A program made the position numbers and the translations under genes. From Mesorhizobium sp. CAU 1732 (GTDB lineage: Bacteria > Pseudomonadota > Alphaproteobacteria > Rhizobiales > Rhizobiaceae), in assembly GCF_039888675.1 (NCBI RefSeq), contig NZ_JBDQQR010000004.1:1-64000 (forward strand): a stretch of 64,000 nt of DNA. The letters are read 5' to 3'. The notes under the pieces are model-generated. The model searched no databases. It was not told the origin of the DNA and saw only the letters and a list, made by a program, of their open reading frames with translations. Below, piece by piece: positions 52,301 through 61,004 of the stretch (its first letter is position 1; every line of letters begins with the position of its first letter).

Positions 52301-53952
52301 GTGATTCTGCCTTCCTCATCGACTGTCTCGTCAACGAAACCATCGACACCATAGGCAACTTCCGCTTCGCTCGCCGGGCAGTTGGGAGTGGCCTCACCGT
52401 CGATCGTGACGAGCCGAATGTCGGATGCGCTCGATCCAACGCGCTCGAAGCTGTAGACGGTTTCGCGGCCGAGCGGGTTAGTCACGCGCCTCGTGATAAG
52501 CGAGCCGGACGCGCCGTACTCGATGGTATATTCGTTTTCGCCATCAGCCCCTTGAGTAAGGATTGCCCGACCGAGATCATCATACTCATAGGTGGCAATC
52601 CGAACATTGCGATGGTCGACAACGCCAGTCACCGCGAAGGTGTAGTCGGAATTCTCGTATAAATACGTGGTGGAATCGACCTCTGTGGAATTGCCGTCAA
52701 GGATCGACGCGCCAGTGAGGCGCTCGATCCTGCCCGTTGATGGCGGCGTGACGACCGGCGCAGGATCGTACTGATATTCGACGCTACTGCCGTCCGGGAA
52801 GGTGATCGAACGAACGGCCTCTGGAACGGGATCGGTGTTGGCCACTCCCGTCACGAAGGTGATGTAGAAGTCGTACCAGGTGAAACTTGCTGTCCTGCCG
52901 AACGTGTCTTCGATCTTGTCCAGCGATCCATCCGCGTTATAGGTCAGGGTCCATTCATAACCGTCGCGCCGGGCGATTTCGGTCGGTCGCCCGATACGGT
53001 AGCCCTGTGACGCAGCATTTACCTTGGAAAAGGTCTCAAGGGTCCATTTACGGTCATCTGGGCCAGTGACGATCCACTGGGTGGAGCTGTCATAAATATC
53101 CGTAAGCGCTGTTGGCAGGGGCCCGACGAACTCCAACTGATAGTCGTGCGATACCGCGCCACTCGCAGTTCTTGGCTCGAAGTCGCCACTTGTGTTCAGG
53201 ATGAAATCGTATCCGGAGCCATCCGGCGCGACGATTGTAACATTGCCAGTCGGAGACGATGCCAGAGAACCCGAGAAAGTACCCAACTGCGCTTCCATGG
53301 CGAAATCGAACTGCCATCCGCGAGCAAGGCCGAGTGGATAGTCGCGGTAGCTGGTCGTGGCACCTACCGGGATGCTGCGGTAGTTTCGGCCGATCCGGAA
53401 GCGGCCATCCGCGCTCTCATAATCCAAGGCAGACATCACCTTGGCACCGGTGCCGAGGATGACCGGATTATTAGTTGTATCGTTTGAGTTGCCGCCGTTG
53501 TTGTAGCATACAGGTGGTCGCTCTGGGCGGAGGTCCTCTGGTTTGACGCAGCGCCCGATCGCTGTGCGCGTGTACCCGGATTCGCAGGAGAAAGAGACTG
53601 CAGCGGGTAAGACAGTCCAGCAATTCAGCAGTCCGCCTCCGGTCTCTTGCCGGCACAGATATTGGAAGCTGGTCCAACTGCATTCCTGGCTCGTCCACGA
53701 ATTTCCGTACGGAAATGCTCCAATGAACCGGCTGTAGCCGTTATTCATACCCGCCCATTCCCACTGGGCACGACAGGCCTCTTCAGCCGATGGGTAGTAG
53801 ACTCCATCCCAGCGCCATCCGAGCACCCCTTCGCCTTCCGCCTGAGCGGAAACCGGTGAAATTACAGCCACTGAAAGAGACGCAAGCGATACTAATAGCT
53901 TACGATTAGGCAATTTTAGATACGACTTAATTACCGAGAGAATACCGGTCAT
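49306..53952 (-). CDS. Secreted Rhs/YD-repeat polymorphic toxin-like protein (1548 aa)
   Basis: Start at ATG 53952, fixed by GGGAGG seven bases upstream. A signal peptide (LLVSLASLSVAVISPVSAQA) precedes a cysteine-rich N-domain (about 45-170) and a DUF6531-like entry (NPVILGTGAKVMSALDY). Dozens of YD repeats follow (GRxxxxxYDxxG, for example YEYDDLGRAILTQ and YAYDAMGNNTL). The Rhs core ends with YRFPGQWFQLESGLHYNWHR, GRYLQPDPLGMPDGPSRWVY and MNTDREGL near residue 1388. A 160-residue variable tip follows, with a Pro-rich linker and a final ~65-residue domain (GGRIFVTDKNGNVVADITPD). No PAAR or VgrG part is present, so export is Sec-dependent rather than type VI. Confidence 0.85.
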   Translation of the reverse strand: MTGILSVIKSYLKLPNRKLLVSLASLSVAVISPVSAQAEGEGVLGWRWDGVYYPSAEEACRAQWEWAGMNNGYSRFIGAFPYGNSWTSQECSWTSFQYLCRQETGGGLLNCWTVLPAAVSFSCESGYTRTAIGRCVKPEDLRPERPPVCYNNGGNSNDTTNNPVILGTGAKVMSALDYESADGRFRIGRNYRSIPVGATTSYRDYPLGLARGWQFDFAMEAQLGTFSGSLASSPTGNVTIVAPDGSGYDFILNTSGDFEPRTASGAVSHDYQLEFVGPLPTALTDIYDSSTQWIVTGPDDRKWTLETFSKVNAASQGYRIGRPTEIARRDGYEWTLTYNADGSLDKIEDTFGRTASFTWYDFYITFVTGVANTDPVPEAVRSITFPDGSSVEYQYDPAPVVTPPSTGRIERLTGASILDGNSTEVDSTTYLYENSDYTFAVTGVVDHRNVRIATYEYDDLGRAILTQGADGENEYTIEYGASGSLITRRVTNPLGRETVYSFERVGSSASDIRLVTIDGEATPNCPASEAEVAYGVDGFVDETVDEEGRITQYTRDDRGRPTTIVEGVGTPEERETTITWHTTWNVPITIVQPGLTTTRTYNGSGQLVTLTETDTTTHTVPYSTNGQTRTWTYTYTTGGLVASVDGPLPGSGDTMSYTYDADGYLATYTNEVGHVTTVLSINDRGNPTSIENANGIAIDLQYDALGRVTEIAADPAGIEAVTLVEYDLAGNISKITDPDGSFLGVEYDGNNRVEKITDNFDETIVYAYDAMGNNTLQEFKEASTSLIFRRQNTFDELGRLMEVIGVGPAVWAYGYDKVNNLTSVSDPNTNAVGIAYDSLNRIVSFTDERDDETTWAYGATDDAIATTDPHDVTTSYVRNGWGEAIQEQSNDIGATVLYRNEKGQVTERTDARSVVTEYDYDAAGRLLEVSYPGQSALNIEYTYDSTAGGNSGIGRLTGVTDAVGTISYIYDALGHVIKQEKVVGVQNYAFEFEWNDASDLVELVYPSGRIVTFGRDANGSIESVHTQASSSESSEGLAWWISYTPFGPRQGLLHGNELTDWRIFDLDGRITSWIVADEAAPLEYISHSFGYVDDRNLTSITDNLDPLKSQSFWYTENGFLQNASGSWGDLTFYVDGTGNITHRILYDGATTTAQNFGIPVDSNRLAQETTDSVLTREFTSDAAGNIIAENNIPASTTKAFTYNHAGQLAGVDVNSTTEGTYGYDYLSRLTTRTLAGSSTTLHFVHDLDGNIIAEYDAAGAVLREYIWLEERPLAVVDHSGTSPAIYHVHADHLGRPVMLTDDAKAKVWEATYLPFGGVHSLTGPASLDYRFPGQWFQLESGLHYNWHRHYDPATGRYLQPDPLGMPDGPSRWVYALNSPLMNTDREGLSPFSFLGPALRILGPRILPPLLWGPLEPAPFPSGPLTPPAPNEPPAYCPVPPGALNPPFPPNILNTEGNSDGDPQPETTPRPDVPTQGGGRSGGRVKDLKGPPNSAIKGTGGRIFVTDKNGNVVADITPDRAKDVTPGVGFGPKRPATPQELELWKKLNQ

Positions 53953-54371
53953 CTTGCAGCCTCCCTGACAAAAGACGGTATTTAATTTTGATATCAATGA
54001 TAGATGTCTACTGTACTGGTACAGTGACCTCATTGCATAATGTCTGTCAACCGTGTTGAAACAATTTTGGCGGCTAAGGATACTAGCGCTCGGGATTCCT
54101 AGCACTACTTTGGCATGAACATGGCTTTCGGCGAATGTAGTGAGCGGAAACATCGAGGACATTGGAGCGGTGGTGATTGGGCAAAGCGTTCAATGATTGC
54201 TTACCGGACCGCTGGCAAGCTGGGCTGAGGCGGCGGTCCGGCGACCTCTTTTAAGGTCAGCGTGGAAGAAAGCGCAAAGGGTCATCAGGTTGTGCATTTG
54301 ATGGAGATCAGCGGCCAGGCGCGACACGCTGGAAGACCAATCGCCGAAGTAGGTTTGCTGCTTGAGAGCCA

Positions 54372-54558
54372 AGGCGCGGTCAATTGGTACAATCCCCAAA
54401 AGGGACTTGGCTTCACTGCAATCGATAGCGGCGAGAAGGATGTCTTGTCCGTGCCGCGGCGCTGAACCGCTCAGGACTCAGCATGCTGGCGGAGGGACAA
54501 AGGAGTTCGTCGGGCAGGGCAGGAAAGGCCAGGAAGTCCGGAGCATTCGCCTCGTTAG
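54372..54558 (+). pseudogene. Cold-shock domain protein, frameshifted
   Basis: GAVNWYNPQKGLGFTAIDSG and EKDVL match the CspA RNP motifs. The continuation VRAAALNRSGLSMLAEGQ is in a second frame, and EFVGQGRKGQEVRSIRLV in a third. Two indels destroy the gene. The conserved KGFGF reads KGLGF. Confidence 0.7.
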
Positions 54559-54639
54559 ACGGCGGAGTACCAGACGGGTTTTGAGATCATGCAAAGCGGA
54601 AACAGCGGCAAGATCGTCCTCGATTGGAACTCGTGACTG

Positions 54640-54745
54640 TCTTTTTTGGAGGTTGTTCAAAGGCAAACGCGTGAGGCTCTAGGAAAGCGCGGCTGGCGTT
54701 CTCCATCAAGTGCCAGCGGTCGGCCACCTGGATCGCCTTCGGCAG
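54640..54745 (-). mobile_element. Scrap of an ISL3-family transposase
   Basis: AIQVADRWHLMENASRAFL on the minus strand is a diagnostic ISL3 transposase segment (the catalytic Asp in ADRWHL). Homology covers only about 25-35 codons. It sits exactly where kdpD sequence begins, so the element probably caused the kdpD truncation. Confidence 0.65.
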
Positions 54746-54746
54746 T

Positions 54747-55627
54747 GCCTGCCGATGCTGGCGCCGCACGGCATCGTCGGCGTGCTGGGCATCGACGTCA
54801 GTGGCGGCGCGCTCGATACAGCGGCCGAGCACACCCTGTTGGCGATCCTCGATCAGGCGGTCGTTGCCATCGACCGCTCGCGCCTGTCCAGGGAAAGCCT
54901 GGAAAAGAACGCGGCGCTGGAAGGCGGGCGTTTTCGCTCCGCGCTGCTGGCGTCGGTGTCGCATGATCTGAAGACACCGCTCGCCACCATCACGGGCGCC
55001 GTCACCAGCCTGCGCCAGCTCGGCGAGCGCATGAGCGCCAAGAGCCGCGACGACCTGCTGATCTCGATCGAGGAGGAGAGCGGCCGGCTGACCCGTTTCC
55101 TCGCCAACCTGCTCGACATGACGCGCATAGATTCGAAAACCGTCGAAGCGCGCCGCGACTGGGTCGATGTCGCCGATGTCGTGCGCTCCGCCGTCGACCA
55201 GGCGCGCAAGACGTTTCCGGGACTGAGCGTCGACATCAAGCTGGCCGATACGCTGCCATTGATCCGCGGCGACAGCGTGCTGCTCGGGCAGGTGCTGTTC
55301 AACCTGATCGACAATGCGCGCAAGTTTGGTGGGCCGGAGCCGGTGACGATCTACGCGCGGGTGGAGAAGGATGCGGTGATGATCTCGGTCGTCGATCTTG
55401 GCAAGGGAATCGCGGGCAAGGACTTGGAGCGGATCTTCGAGAAATTCTTCCGCCGCGCCCGCAGCGACGGTCGCGCCCCTGGCACCGGCCTAGGGCTAGC
55501 CATAGCGAAGGGTTTCGTCGAGGCGCTGGGCGGCTCGATCCGCGCGGAGAGCCCTGCGGTGAAGCGGCGCGGCACGCGCCTGGTCCTGCGCTTCCCCATC
55601 GAGCCGCAGCCCGAGCAGCCCAAATGA
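54747..55627 (+). pseudogene. kdpD: kdpD, C-terminal kinase half only
   Basis: Homology starts at LAPHGIVGVLGIDVSG, inside the GAF-like part preceding the kinase. It includes the full transmitter: SVSHDLKTPLATITGAVTSL (His box), NLIDNARKFGG (N box), SVVDLGKGI and GTGLGLAIAKGF (G boxes). The KdpD/UspA-type sensor domains and four membrane helices, about 600 residues, are missing. A start near 54710 (MPAVGHLDRL) would give a soluble 305-residue kinase. The overlap with kdpE is retained. No kdpFABC genes are present, so potassium control is not possible locally. Confidence 0.8.
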
Positions 55628-56310
55628 CCGGCCCGCGCATCCTCGTCGTTGACGACGAGCCGCAGATCCAGCGGTTTTTGCGGCCCGCCCTGACGGCGGC
55701 GGGATATGAGGTCATCGAAGCGGCCGACGGCGCGACCGCGTTGAAGCTGCTTGCGACCGCCGCTCCGGATCTGGTGATCCTCGACCTCGGCCTGCCCGAC
55801 ATGGACGGGAAGGAGGTTGTCCGCAATCTGCGCGGCTGGAGTCCTGTGCCGGTGATCGTCCTCTCCGCGCGTGACCGCGAGACCGAGAAGATCGAGGCGC
55901 TGGATCTTGGCGCTGACGACTATATCGAGAAGCCCTTCGGTATCGGCGAGTTGACCGCGCGGATTCGCACCGCCCTTCGGCACCGGACGACCAGTGAAGG
56001 CGGCGAGACGCGGATTTCGGTCGACGGCCTCGCGATCGACGTGGTGAAACGGCGGATCACCCGGGACGGGGTGCCGGTCCACTTGACGCCGAAAGAATAT
56101 GATCTGGTGCTGCTGCTGGCCAAGTATGCCGACCGAGTCGTCACCCACCGCACGCTGCTGACGAATGTTTGGGGACCGGCCCACGCCGACGACCTGCACT
56201 ATCTGCGGGTCTTCATCGGGCAGGTGAGGTCGAAGATCGAACGCGACCCCACCGATCCCAGGATTATCCGTACGGAACCTGGCGTCGGCTACCGCTTTGC
56301 GACCCAGTGA
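55624..56310 (+). CDS. kdpE: Response regulator KdpE (OmpR family)
   Basis: 228 residues, complete. The receiver domain has ILVVDDEPQIQRFL, phospho-acceptor D in LVILDLGLPDMDG, and the YIEKPFGIGEL lysine. The C-terminal winged helix has LTPKEYDLVLLLAKYADRVV and DDLHYLRVFIGQVRSKIE. It starts in an ATGA overlap with kdpD. KdpE normally activates kdpFABC at low potassium, but here both its sensor and target are absent from the window. Confidence 0.9.
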   Translation: MTGPRILVVDDEPQIQRFLRPALTAAGYEVIEAADGATALKLLATAAPDLVILDLGLPDMDGKEVVRNLRGWSPVPVIVLSARDRETEKIEALDLGADDYIEKPFGIGELTARIRTALRHRTTSEGGETRISVDGLAIDVVKRRITRDGVPVHLTPKEYDLVLLLAKYADRVVTHRTLLTNVWGPAHADDLHYLRVFIGQVRSKIERDPTDPRIIRTEPGVGYRFATQ

Positions 56311-56536
56311 CCGCACGCGATCTCGACGGCAGACTTCGGACTTGCAGGACGTCTGGCAGAAGTGTTGTTGGCCGCCTCAAGGTCAGATCACGTCGATACC
56401 CGTGCCGCTCTGAAGGTCGGTTTCTGACAATCCAAGCCTCGAAACCGTCAGTCAGCAAACGTGAATATCCGGTGGGGACGGAAGGCGACCAACGCTCTGC
56501 CAGAGTAAGGTCGCCGAATATCACCTGGAGGTCAGC

Positions 56537-56671
56537 ATGCAAGCCAACACCACAAAAGCCCCTGCCGAGCTCCTGAGGAGTGCGGTGCGACGCGGGATCG
56601 TCGAACCGGAAACCGCGTCATCACGGACCGGGAACAGATGTGTGGCAAAAAACGTGAACCCCTGGGGATGA
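56537..56671 (+). CDS. Possible microprotein (44 aa) overlapping an ECF promoter
   Basis: ATG 56537 has a strong GGAGG five bases upstream and opens 44 codons (starting MQANTTKAPAELLRSAVRRG, ending VAKNVNPWG) to a TGA at 56671. The peptide is basic and helical in its first half. It lies directly before the sigma-factor gene, and its 3' part contains the ECF-type promoter. It could be a leader peptide or a small regulator. Unproven. Confidence 0.4.
   Translation: MQANTTKAPAELLRSAVRRGIVEPETASSRTGNRCVAKNVNPWG
56631..56656 (+). promoter_or_regulatory. ECF/EcfG-like promoter of the sigma-factor operon
   Basis: GGAAC (56631-56635), a 17-base spacer, and CGTG (56653-56656). Alphaproteobacterial stress sigma factors use GGAAC-N16/17-CGTT, so three of the four -10 bases match. 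It is about 45 bp before the sigma gene, which fits autoregulation. Confidence 0.6.
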
Positions 56672-56699
56672 AAATCCGACGCGGCTCCGTATAAGTGTC

Positions 56700-57230
56700 A
56701 TGAACCCCCGGACATCCCGTTTCGACGTGCTCAGCCAGATTGGCGCGCTGCGGCGCTATGCGCGGTCGCTGACGCGTGATGCGTCGGATGCGGAGGATCT
56801 CGTGCATGATGCGCTCGTGCGCGCGTATGAGAAGCGTGCGACTTTCCGCGCTGGCGGCAACATACGCGCTTGGCTCCTGTCGATCCTGCACAACACGTTC
56901 GTCGACGGTGTCCGCAGCCGCAGGTCGGAGGCCGTTCGAGTCGCCGAGAGCGGCCGTCTTGCCGAAAGCGCCTTACCGGCGTCCCAGGACCATTCGGTTC
57001 GCCTGTCACAGGTACGCAACGCTTTCCTCGGACTTCCCGAGGAGCAGCGCGCCGGGCTCCACCTCGTGGCGATCGAAGGCCTGTCCTACCAAGAGGCAGC
57101 GAACACGCTCGGCATCCCGCTCGGCACCCTAATGTCGCGAATCGGGCGCGCCCGCGCCGCCTTGCGCGAGATGGAAGACGGCATGCCAGCGAAGGGCAGC
57201 CATCTCAGGATTGTGGGAGGTCCGGAATGA
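56700..57230 (+). CDS. ECF-family RNA polymerase sigma factor
   Basis: 176 residues. Region 2 contains IGALRRYARSLTRDASDAED and FRAGGNIRAWLLSILHNTFV. Region 4 contains LPEEQRAGLHLVAIEGLSYQ and LGIPLGTLMSRIGRARAALR. There is no SnoaL-type extension. It is followed with an ATGA overlap by a transmembrane anti-sigma factor, so it is held at the membrane until a periplasmic or envelope signal arrives. Resembles the ECF15/RpoE-like alphaproteobacterial groups, but the group is not certain. Confidence 0.9.
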   Translation: MNPRTSRFDVLSQIGALRRYARSLTRDASDAEDLVHDALVRAYEKRATFRAGGNIRAWLLSILHNTFVDGVRSRRSEAVRVAESGRLAESALPASQDHSVRLSQVRNAFLGLPEEQRAGLHLVAIEGLSYQEAANTLGIPLGTLMSRIGRARAALREMEDGMPAKGSHLRIVGGPE

Positions 57231-58000
57231 ACGCAATCACCGATCCCATCACCGATGCCGATCTGGACAGCTATGTGGATGACCAGCTCCACGTCGCCCG
57301 CCGCATCGAAGTGGAGTCCTATCTGGCCGCTCGGCCGGTGACAGCCGCGCGCGTCATGGCAGATCTGCGCAACCGCGACGAGCTTCGGCTGGCGCTTGCA
57401 GGTACCGCCGCCGCGTTCCGACCCTCGATCGCTGACGCAGCCCGCCGGTTGGAGCGTGGCTTGTCGCGGGGGCGGGTGATCGGCTTGCTTCAGCGCGCCG
57501 CGGCTGTCGCCGTGTTCGTCTCGGCCGGCTGGCTGGCCAACGAGGCGGTCGGACCGCTCGGCATCAGCGAAGTCGTCGCATCGGCTCCTCCGCCGCCTTA
57601 CGTCGAGGACGCGATGCGCGCCCATGGTACCAGCGTCCTGCGCGCGTCGATGGTATCACAGCCCGAGGTCAGCGACTACGATCCGGAGGAGATCCGCTCC
57701 GCGACCGCCATCGTCATGCCCGCTTTGCCCGGCGACTGGACGGTTAGGGACGTACAGATCTATCCGTCGCGCTTTGGACCGAGCGTCGAGATGGCGATCG
57801 AGACACGCGACATGGGGCTGTTGTCGCTCTTCGCGGTTAGGCCAGGAATGTTCGACGTGGTGCAGCCAACGCTTGCACCGGCCAGCGGCGTTTCGTCCGT
57901 CTACTTCCAGATAGGCGACGTCGCCTACGCGCTCGTCACGACCGGCGATGTCGAGGAACTCGACCGCATGGCCGACCGGCTCGCCGCAACCCTTTACTGA
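57227..58000 (+). CDS. Transmembrane anti-sigma factor
   Basis: 257 residues, starting in the ATGA overlap. The cytoplasmic N-domain (TDADLDSYVDDQLHVARRIE and PVTAARVMADLRNRDELRLA) is the usual anti-sigma helical domain, without a clear zinc HxxxCxxC motif. One membrane helix follows (AAAVAVFVSAGWLANEAVG). A periplasmic domain of about 140 residues ends with YFQIGDVAYALVTTGDVEEL. It should bind and inhibit the preceding sigma factor. Confidence 0.85.
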   Translation: MNAITDPITDADLDSYVDDQLHVARRIEVESYLAARPVTAARVMADLRNRDELRLALAGTAAAFRPSIADAARRLERGLSRGRVIGLLQRAAAVAVFVSAGWLANEAVGPLGISEVVASAPPPPYVEDAMRAHGTSVLRASMVSQPEVSDYDPEEIRSATAIVMPALPGDWTVRDVQIYPSRFGPSVEMAIETRDMGLLSLFAVRPGMFDVVQPTLAPASGVSSVYFQIGDVAYALVTTGDVEELDRMADRLAATLY

Positions 58001-58023
58001 TCCGCCAAACTAGGAGAACCGGG

Positions 58024-58740
58024 ATGAACACCCCCAGCTATGGATATCGCGCGGGCTTCGGCCAGCAGAGCGCAGCACTTTTCGACGAAGGCCTGCGCCA
58101 GCACATGCTGCGCGTCTACAACTACATGGCGCTCGGCCTGGTGATGACGGGTGTCGTCGCGTTCACGGTCGCGTCCGTACCCGCACTCTACGTGCCGATC
58201 TTCTCGACCCCGCTGAAATGGGTCGTGATGCTCGCGCCGCTTGCCTTCGTCCTGTTGTTCTCGTTCCGCATCCAGTCGATGTCGGCGTCAGGCGCACAAG
58301 CGATGTTCTGGGCCTTCTGCGCGGTGATGGGCCTGTCGCTCGCCTCGGTGTTCCTGGTCTTCACCGGCACGTCGATCGCCCGGACATTCTTCATCGCCGC
58401 GACCATGTTCGCCGCGACCAGCCTTTACGGCTACACGACGAAAAGCGACCTGACGAAGTTTTCGTCCTTCCTGATCATGGGCCTGATCGGTGTCGTGATC
58501 GCCAGCGTGGTGAATTTATTCATTGGCTCGACCGCGTTGCAGTTCGCGATCTCGGTGATCGGCATCCTGGTCTTCCTCGGCCTGACCGCCTGGGACACGC
58601 AGACGATCAAGGAGCAGTATGCCGAGAATATCGACCAGGAATCCCGGCAAAAGATGGCCGTGTGGGGAGCGTTTTCGCTCTACCTGAATTTCATCAATAT
58701 CTTCCAGCTGCTGCTCAATTTCACAGGCGAGCGCGAGTAG
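58024..58740 (+). CDS. Bax inhibitor-1/YccA family membrane protein
   Basis: 238 residues with seven hydrophobic segments. The BI-1 family ends with GLTAWDTQTIKEQYAENIDQ and AVWGAFSLYLNFINIFQLLL, including the conserved Asp pair of the pH-sensing calcium leak site. A GGAG motif precedes the ATG at 58024, and the gene follows the anti-sigma gene by 23 bp, so it probably belongs to the same operon or regulon. Bacterial homologues (YccA, YbhL, YetJ) modulate FtsH or conduct Ca2+. Confidence 0.9.
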   Translation: MNTPSYGYRAGFGQQSAALFDEGLRQHMLRVYNYMALGLVMTGVVAFTVASVPALYVPIFSTPLKWVVMLAPLAFVLLFSFRIQSMSASGAQAMFWAFCAVMGLSLASVFLVFTGTSIARTFFIAATMFAATSLYGYTTKSDLTKFSSFLIMGLIGVVIASVVNLFIGSTALQFAISVIGILVFLGLTAWDTQTIKEQYAENIDQESRQKMAVWGAFSLYLNFINIFQLLLNFTGERE

Positions 58741-58775
58741 CGCGAACACGGTCGGGGCAGAAGAAGGATAATCTC

Positions 58776-59342
58776 ATGGACAGGAACGACAGTCAGGCAA
58801 TCGAGCAGCTTTTCGGCAAGCTCGCCGCCGTCGAGCAGCAGTCGGCACCGCGTGACGCGGAAGCCGAGACCTTCATCCGCGAGCGCGTCGCACGGCAACC
58901 GGGCGCGCCCTATTACATGGCGCAGACGATCGTCGTTCAGGAGCAGGCGCTGGAAGCGGCCCAAGCCCGCATCGAACAGCTTGAAGCGCAGACCGCGGAG
59001 GCTCCCCGCCAATCGGGAGGCCTGTTCGGCGGGCTCTTCGGCGACAGCCGGCCGCCCGCGCGCTCGGGCTCGGTTCCGCGCGTCGGACGGCCGGGCGGAG
59101 CCGCGCCACAGCAGCCGGTCCCTGCGGGCGCCCAGGCGCAGCGCGGCGGTGGCGGCTTTCTGGCGGGTGCCGCCCAGACAGCGATGGGCGTCGCCGGCGG
59201 CCTTCTGCTCGGCAATGCCATTGCCGGCATGCTGGGCGGTGGGGGCGAGGCGCAGGCTGCCGATGCCGGCGCGGATGATCCGCAGGTCGAGGATGCAGGG
59301 TTCGACGGTGGCGGCGTCGATTTCGGCGATATGGACTTCTGA
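58776..59342 (+). CDS. DUF2076 family protein
   Basis: 188 residues. The helical N-domain QAIEQLFGKLAAVEQQSAPR and FIRERVARQPGAPYYMAQTI, then a coiled coil EQALEAAQARIEQLE, match DUF2076. A Pro/Gly-rich linker and a glycine-rich membrane-like segment (AQTAMGVAGGLLLGNAIAGM) precede an acidic DDPQVEDAGFDGGGVDFGDM tail. Function unknown; periplasmic or membrane-associated in other bacteria. Cotranscription with the BI-1 gene is likely (35 bp gap). Confidence 0.85.
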   Translation: MDRNDSQAIEQLFGKLAAVEQQSAPRDAEAETFIRERVARQPGAPYYMAQTIVVQEQALEAAQARIEQLEAQTAEAPRQSGGLFGGLFGDSRPPARSGSVPRVGRPGGAAPQQPVPAGAQAQRGGGGFLAGAAQTAMGVAGGLLLGNAIAGMLGGGGEAQAADAGADDPQVEDAGFDGGGVDFGDMDF

Positions 59343-59356
59343 TCCTGCCAGACTGG

Positions 59357-59380
59357 GGGCCGCGCAGATGCGGCCCTTTC
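59357..59380 (+). terminator. Rho-independent terminator after the DUF2076 gene
   Basis: GGGCCGC, six-base loop, GCGGCCC followed by TTTC. It would end the sigma/anti-sigma/BI-1/DUF2076 transcript and separate it from the TerC-like gene. Confidence 0.65.
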
Positions 59381-59426
59381 GATCTTTTACGAGACCTAAC
59401 CAGCGAAGGCGGCAACCGAACCCGGT

Positions 59427-61004
59427 TTGCCCGATACCCAAAAGATGCTCTTTGAATGGATGGCCGACCCGGCCGCGTGGGCGGGGCTTGCGACCCTGAT
59501 CGTACTCGAGATTGTTCTCGGCATCGACAATTTGGTCTTCATCGCGATCCTGGCCGACAAGCTGCCGCCGCATCAGCGCGAGAAGGCCCGTCTCATCGGC
59601 CTGTCGCTCGCGCTCATCATGCGCCTTGGCCTGCTGGCGTCGATCGCGTGGATCGTGACGCTCACCGCGCCGCTCTTCACACTGTTCTCCTTCGACTTCT
59701 CTGGACGCGATCTGATCCTGATTTTCGGCGGCGTGTTCCTCCTGTTCAAGGGAACCATGGAACTGCACGAGCGGCTCGAAGGGTCGATGGCCAAGAAGGA
59801 GGGCAAGGTCGCGCATGCGGTGTTCTGGCAGGTCATCGTCCAGATCGTCGTGCTCGACGCGGTGTTCTCGCTCGACAGCGTCATTACGGCCGTCGGCATG
59901 GTGGAGCATCTCTCGGTCATGATGATCGCGGTGATCATCGCGATCGGCGTGATGATGGTTTCGTCGAAGCCGCTGATGGCCTTCGTTTCGAAACACCCGA
60001 CGGTGGTCATCCTGTGTCTCGGCTTCCTGATGATGATCGGCTTCTCGCTGATCATCGAGGGCTTCGGCTTCCACATCCCCAAGGGCTACCTCTACGCGGC
60101 GATCGGCTTCTCGGTGCTGATCGAGGCGTTCAACCAGGTCGCGCGACGCAACAAGGAAAAGCTGGTCACCACAGGCGATCTGCGCGACCGCACCGCCGAT
60201 GCGGTCCTGCGGCTGCTGGGCGGCAAGCGCGGTGACATCGAGCTTGGCGAGACGGCGGACGCCATCGCGGAACGCGCGGAGGAGCAGGCGCTTTTCGCAC
60301 CGGAGGAAAAGGAGATGATCCAGGGTGTTCTCGCTTTGGCGAACCGCCCCGCAGTCTCGATCATGACGCCGCGAACCGAGATCGACTGGCTCGATCTGGA
60401 CGACGACCACGAGGTTCTGAAAGCCAAGATCCTCGATCTCGGCAATTCGCGCTTCTTGCTGGCCCGCGGCAGTCTCGATCAGTTCGTCGGTGTGGCTTTG
60501 GCCAAGGACCTTTTGCGGGACCTGCTTCAGGAAGGGCGCATCAATCTGGACACGTCGCTGCGTCAGCCGCTGGTGGTGCATGAGAGCGTCAGCGTCCTGC
60601 GCCTGATGGAGCAGTTGCGCAAATCGCCCGTGCAGATGGCGGTCGTCGTGGACGAATACGGCTCGCTGGAAGGCATTGCGACACCCACCGACATTCTGGA
60701 AGCCATCGCCGGCGATTTCCCCGACGAGGACGAGGAAGCGCTTGTGGCCCTTCAGTCCGAAGACGGGTCGTGGCTGGTCGATGGCTGGATCGACATTCGC
60801 AAGGCATCGAACCTTCTGGATGCCGATCTGGTCGATGAAACGAACCGCTATTCGACGCTGGCAGGTTACATTCTGTGGCGGCTCGGCCATTTGCCTCAGG
60901 CAGGCGAGAAGGTCGCCGCCGGAAGCCTGGAGTTCGAAGTGGTATCGATGAACGAGCGCAATATCGACAAGGTCAGGGTCCGCAGTTTGGCGGAGGCTGG
61001 ATGA
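59427..61004 (+). CDS. TerC-family membrane protein fused to CBS and CorC/HlyC domains
   Basis: 525 residues from a TTG at 59427. ATG 59445 is an alternative with no better ribosome-binding site. Residues 15-240 are the TerC domain: [20 protein letters not shown] and [20 protein letters not shown] carry the conserved aspartates in membrane helices. Residues about 300-420 hold a CBS pair ([20 protein letters not shown], and [20 protein letters not shown]), followed by the CorC_HlyC domain. Family members such as YoaE/YegH and TerC are linked to metal (Mn, tellurite) handling. It may load metals into exported enzymes, which is inference. Confidence 0.85.
   Translation: MPDTQKMLFEWMADPAAWAGLATLIVLEIVLGIDNLVFIAILADKLPPHQREKARLIGLSLALIMRLGLLASIAWIVTLTAPLFTLFSFDFSGRDLILIFGGVFLLFKGTMELHERLEGSMAKKEGKVAHAVFWQVIVQIVVLDAVFSLDSVITAVGMVEHLSVMMIAVIIAIGVMMVSSKPLMAFVSKHPTVVILCLGFLMMIGFSLIIEGFGFHIPKGYLYAAIGFSVLIEAFNQVARRNKEKLVTTGDLRDRTADAVLRLLGGKRGDIELGETADAIAERAEEQALFAPEEKEMIQGVLALANRPAVSIMTPRTEIDWLDLDDDHEVLKAKILDLGNSRFLLARGSLDQFVGVALAKDLLRDLLQEGRINLDTSLRQPLVVHESVSVLRLMEQLRKSPVQMAVVVDEYGSLEGIATPTDILEAIAGDFPDEDEEALVALQSEDGSWLVDGWIDIRKASNLLDADLVDETNRYSTLAGYILWRLGHLPQAGEKVAAGSLEFEVVSMNERNIDKVRVRSLAEAG

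Noticed and set aside
49306..53952. Repetitive pattern suggestive of a CRISPR or tandem DNA repeat
   Set aside because: The periodicity is at protein level (YD repeats of about 20 residues) with degenerate DNA. There are no identical repeats or spacers.
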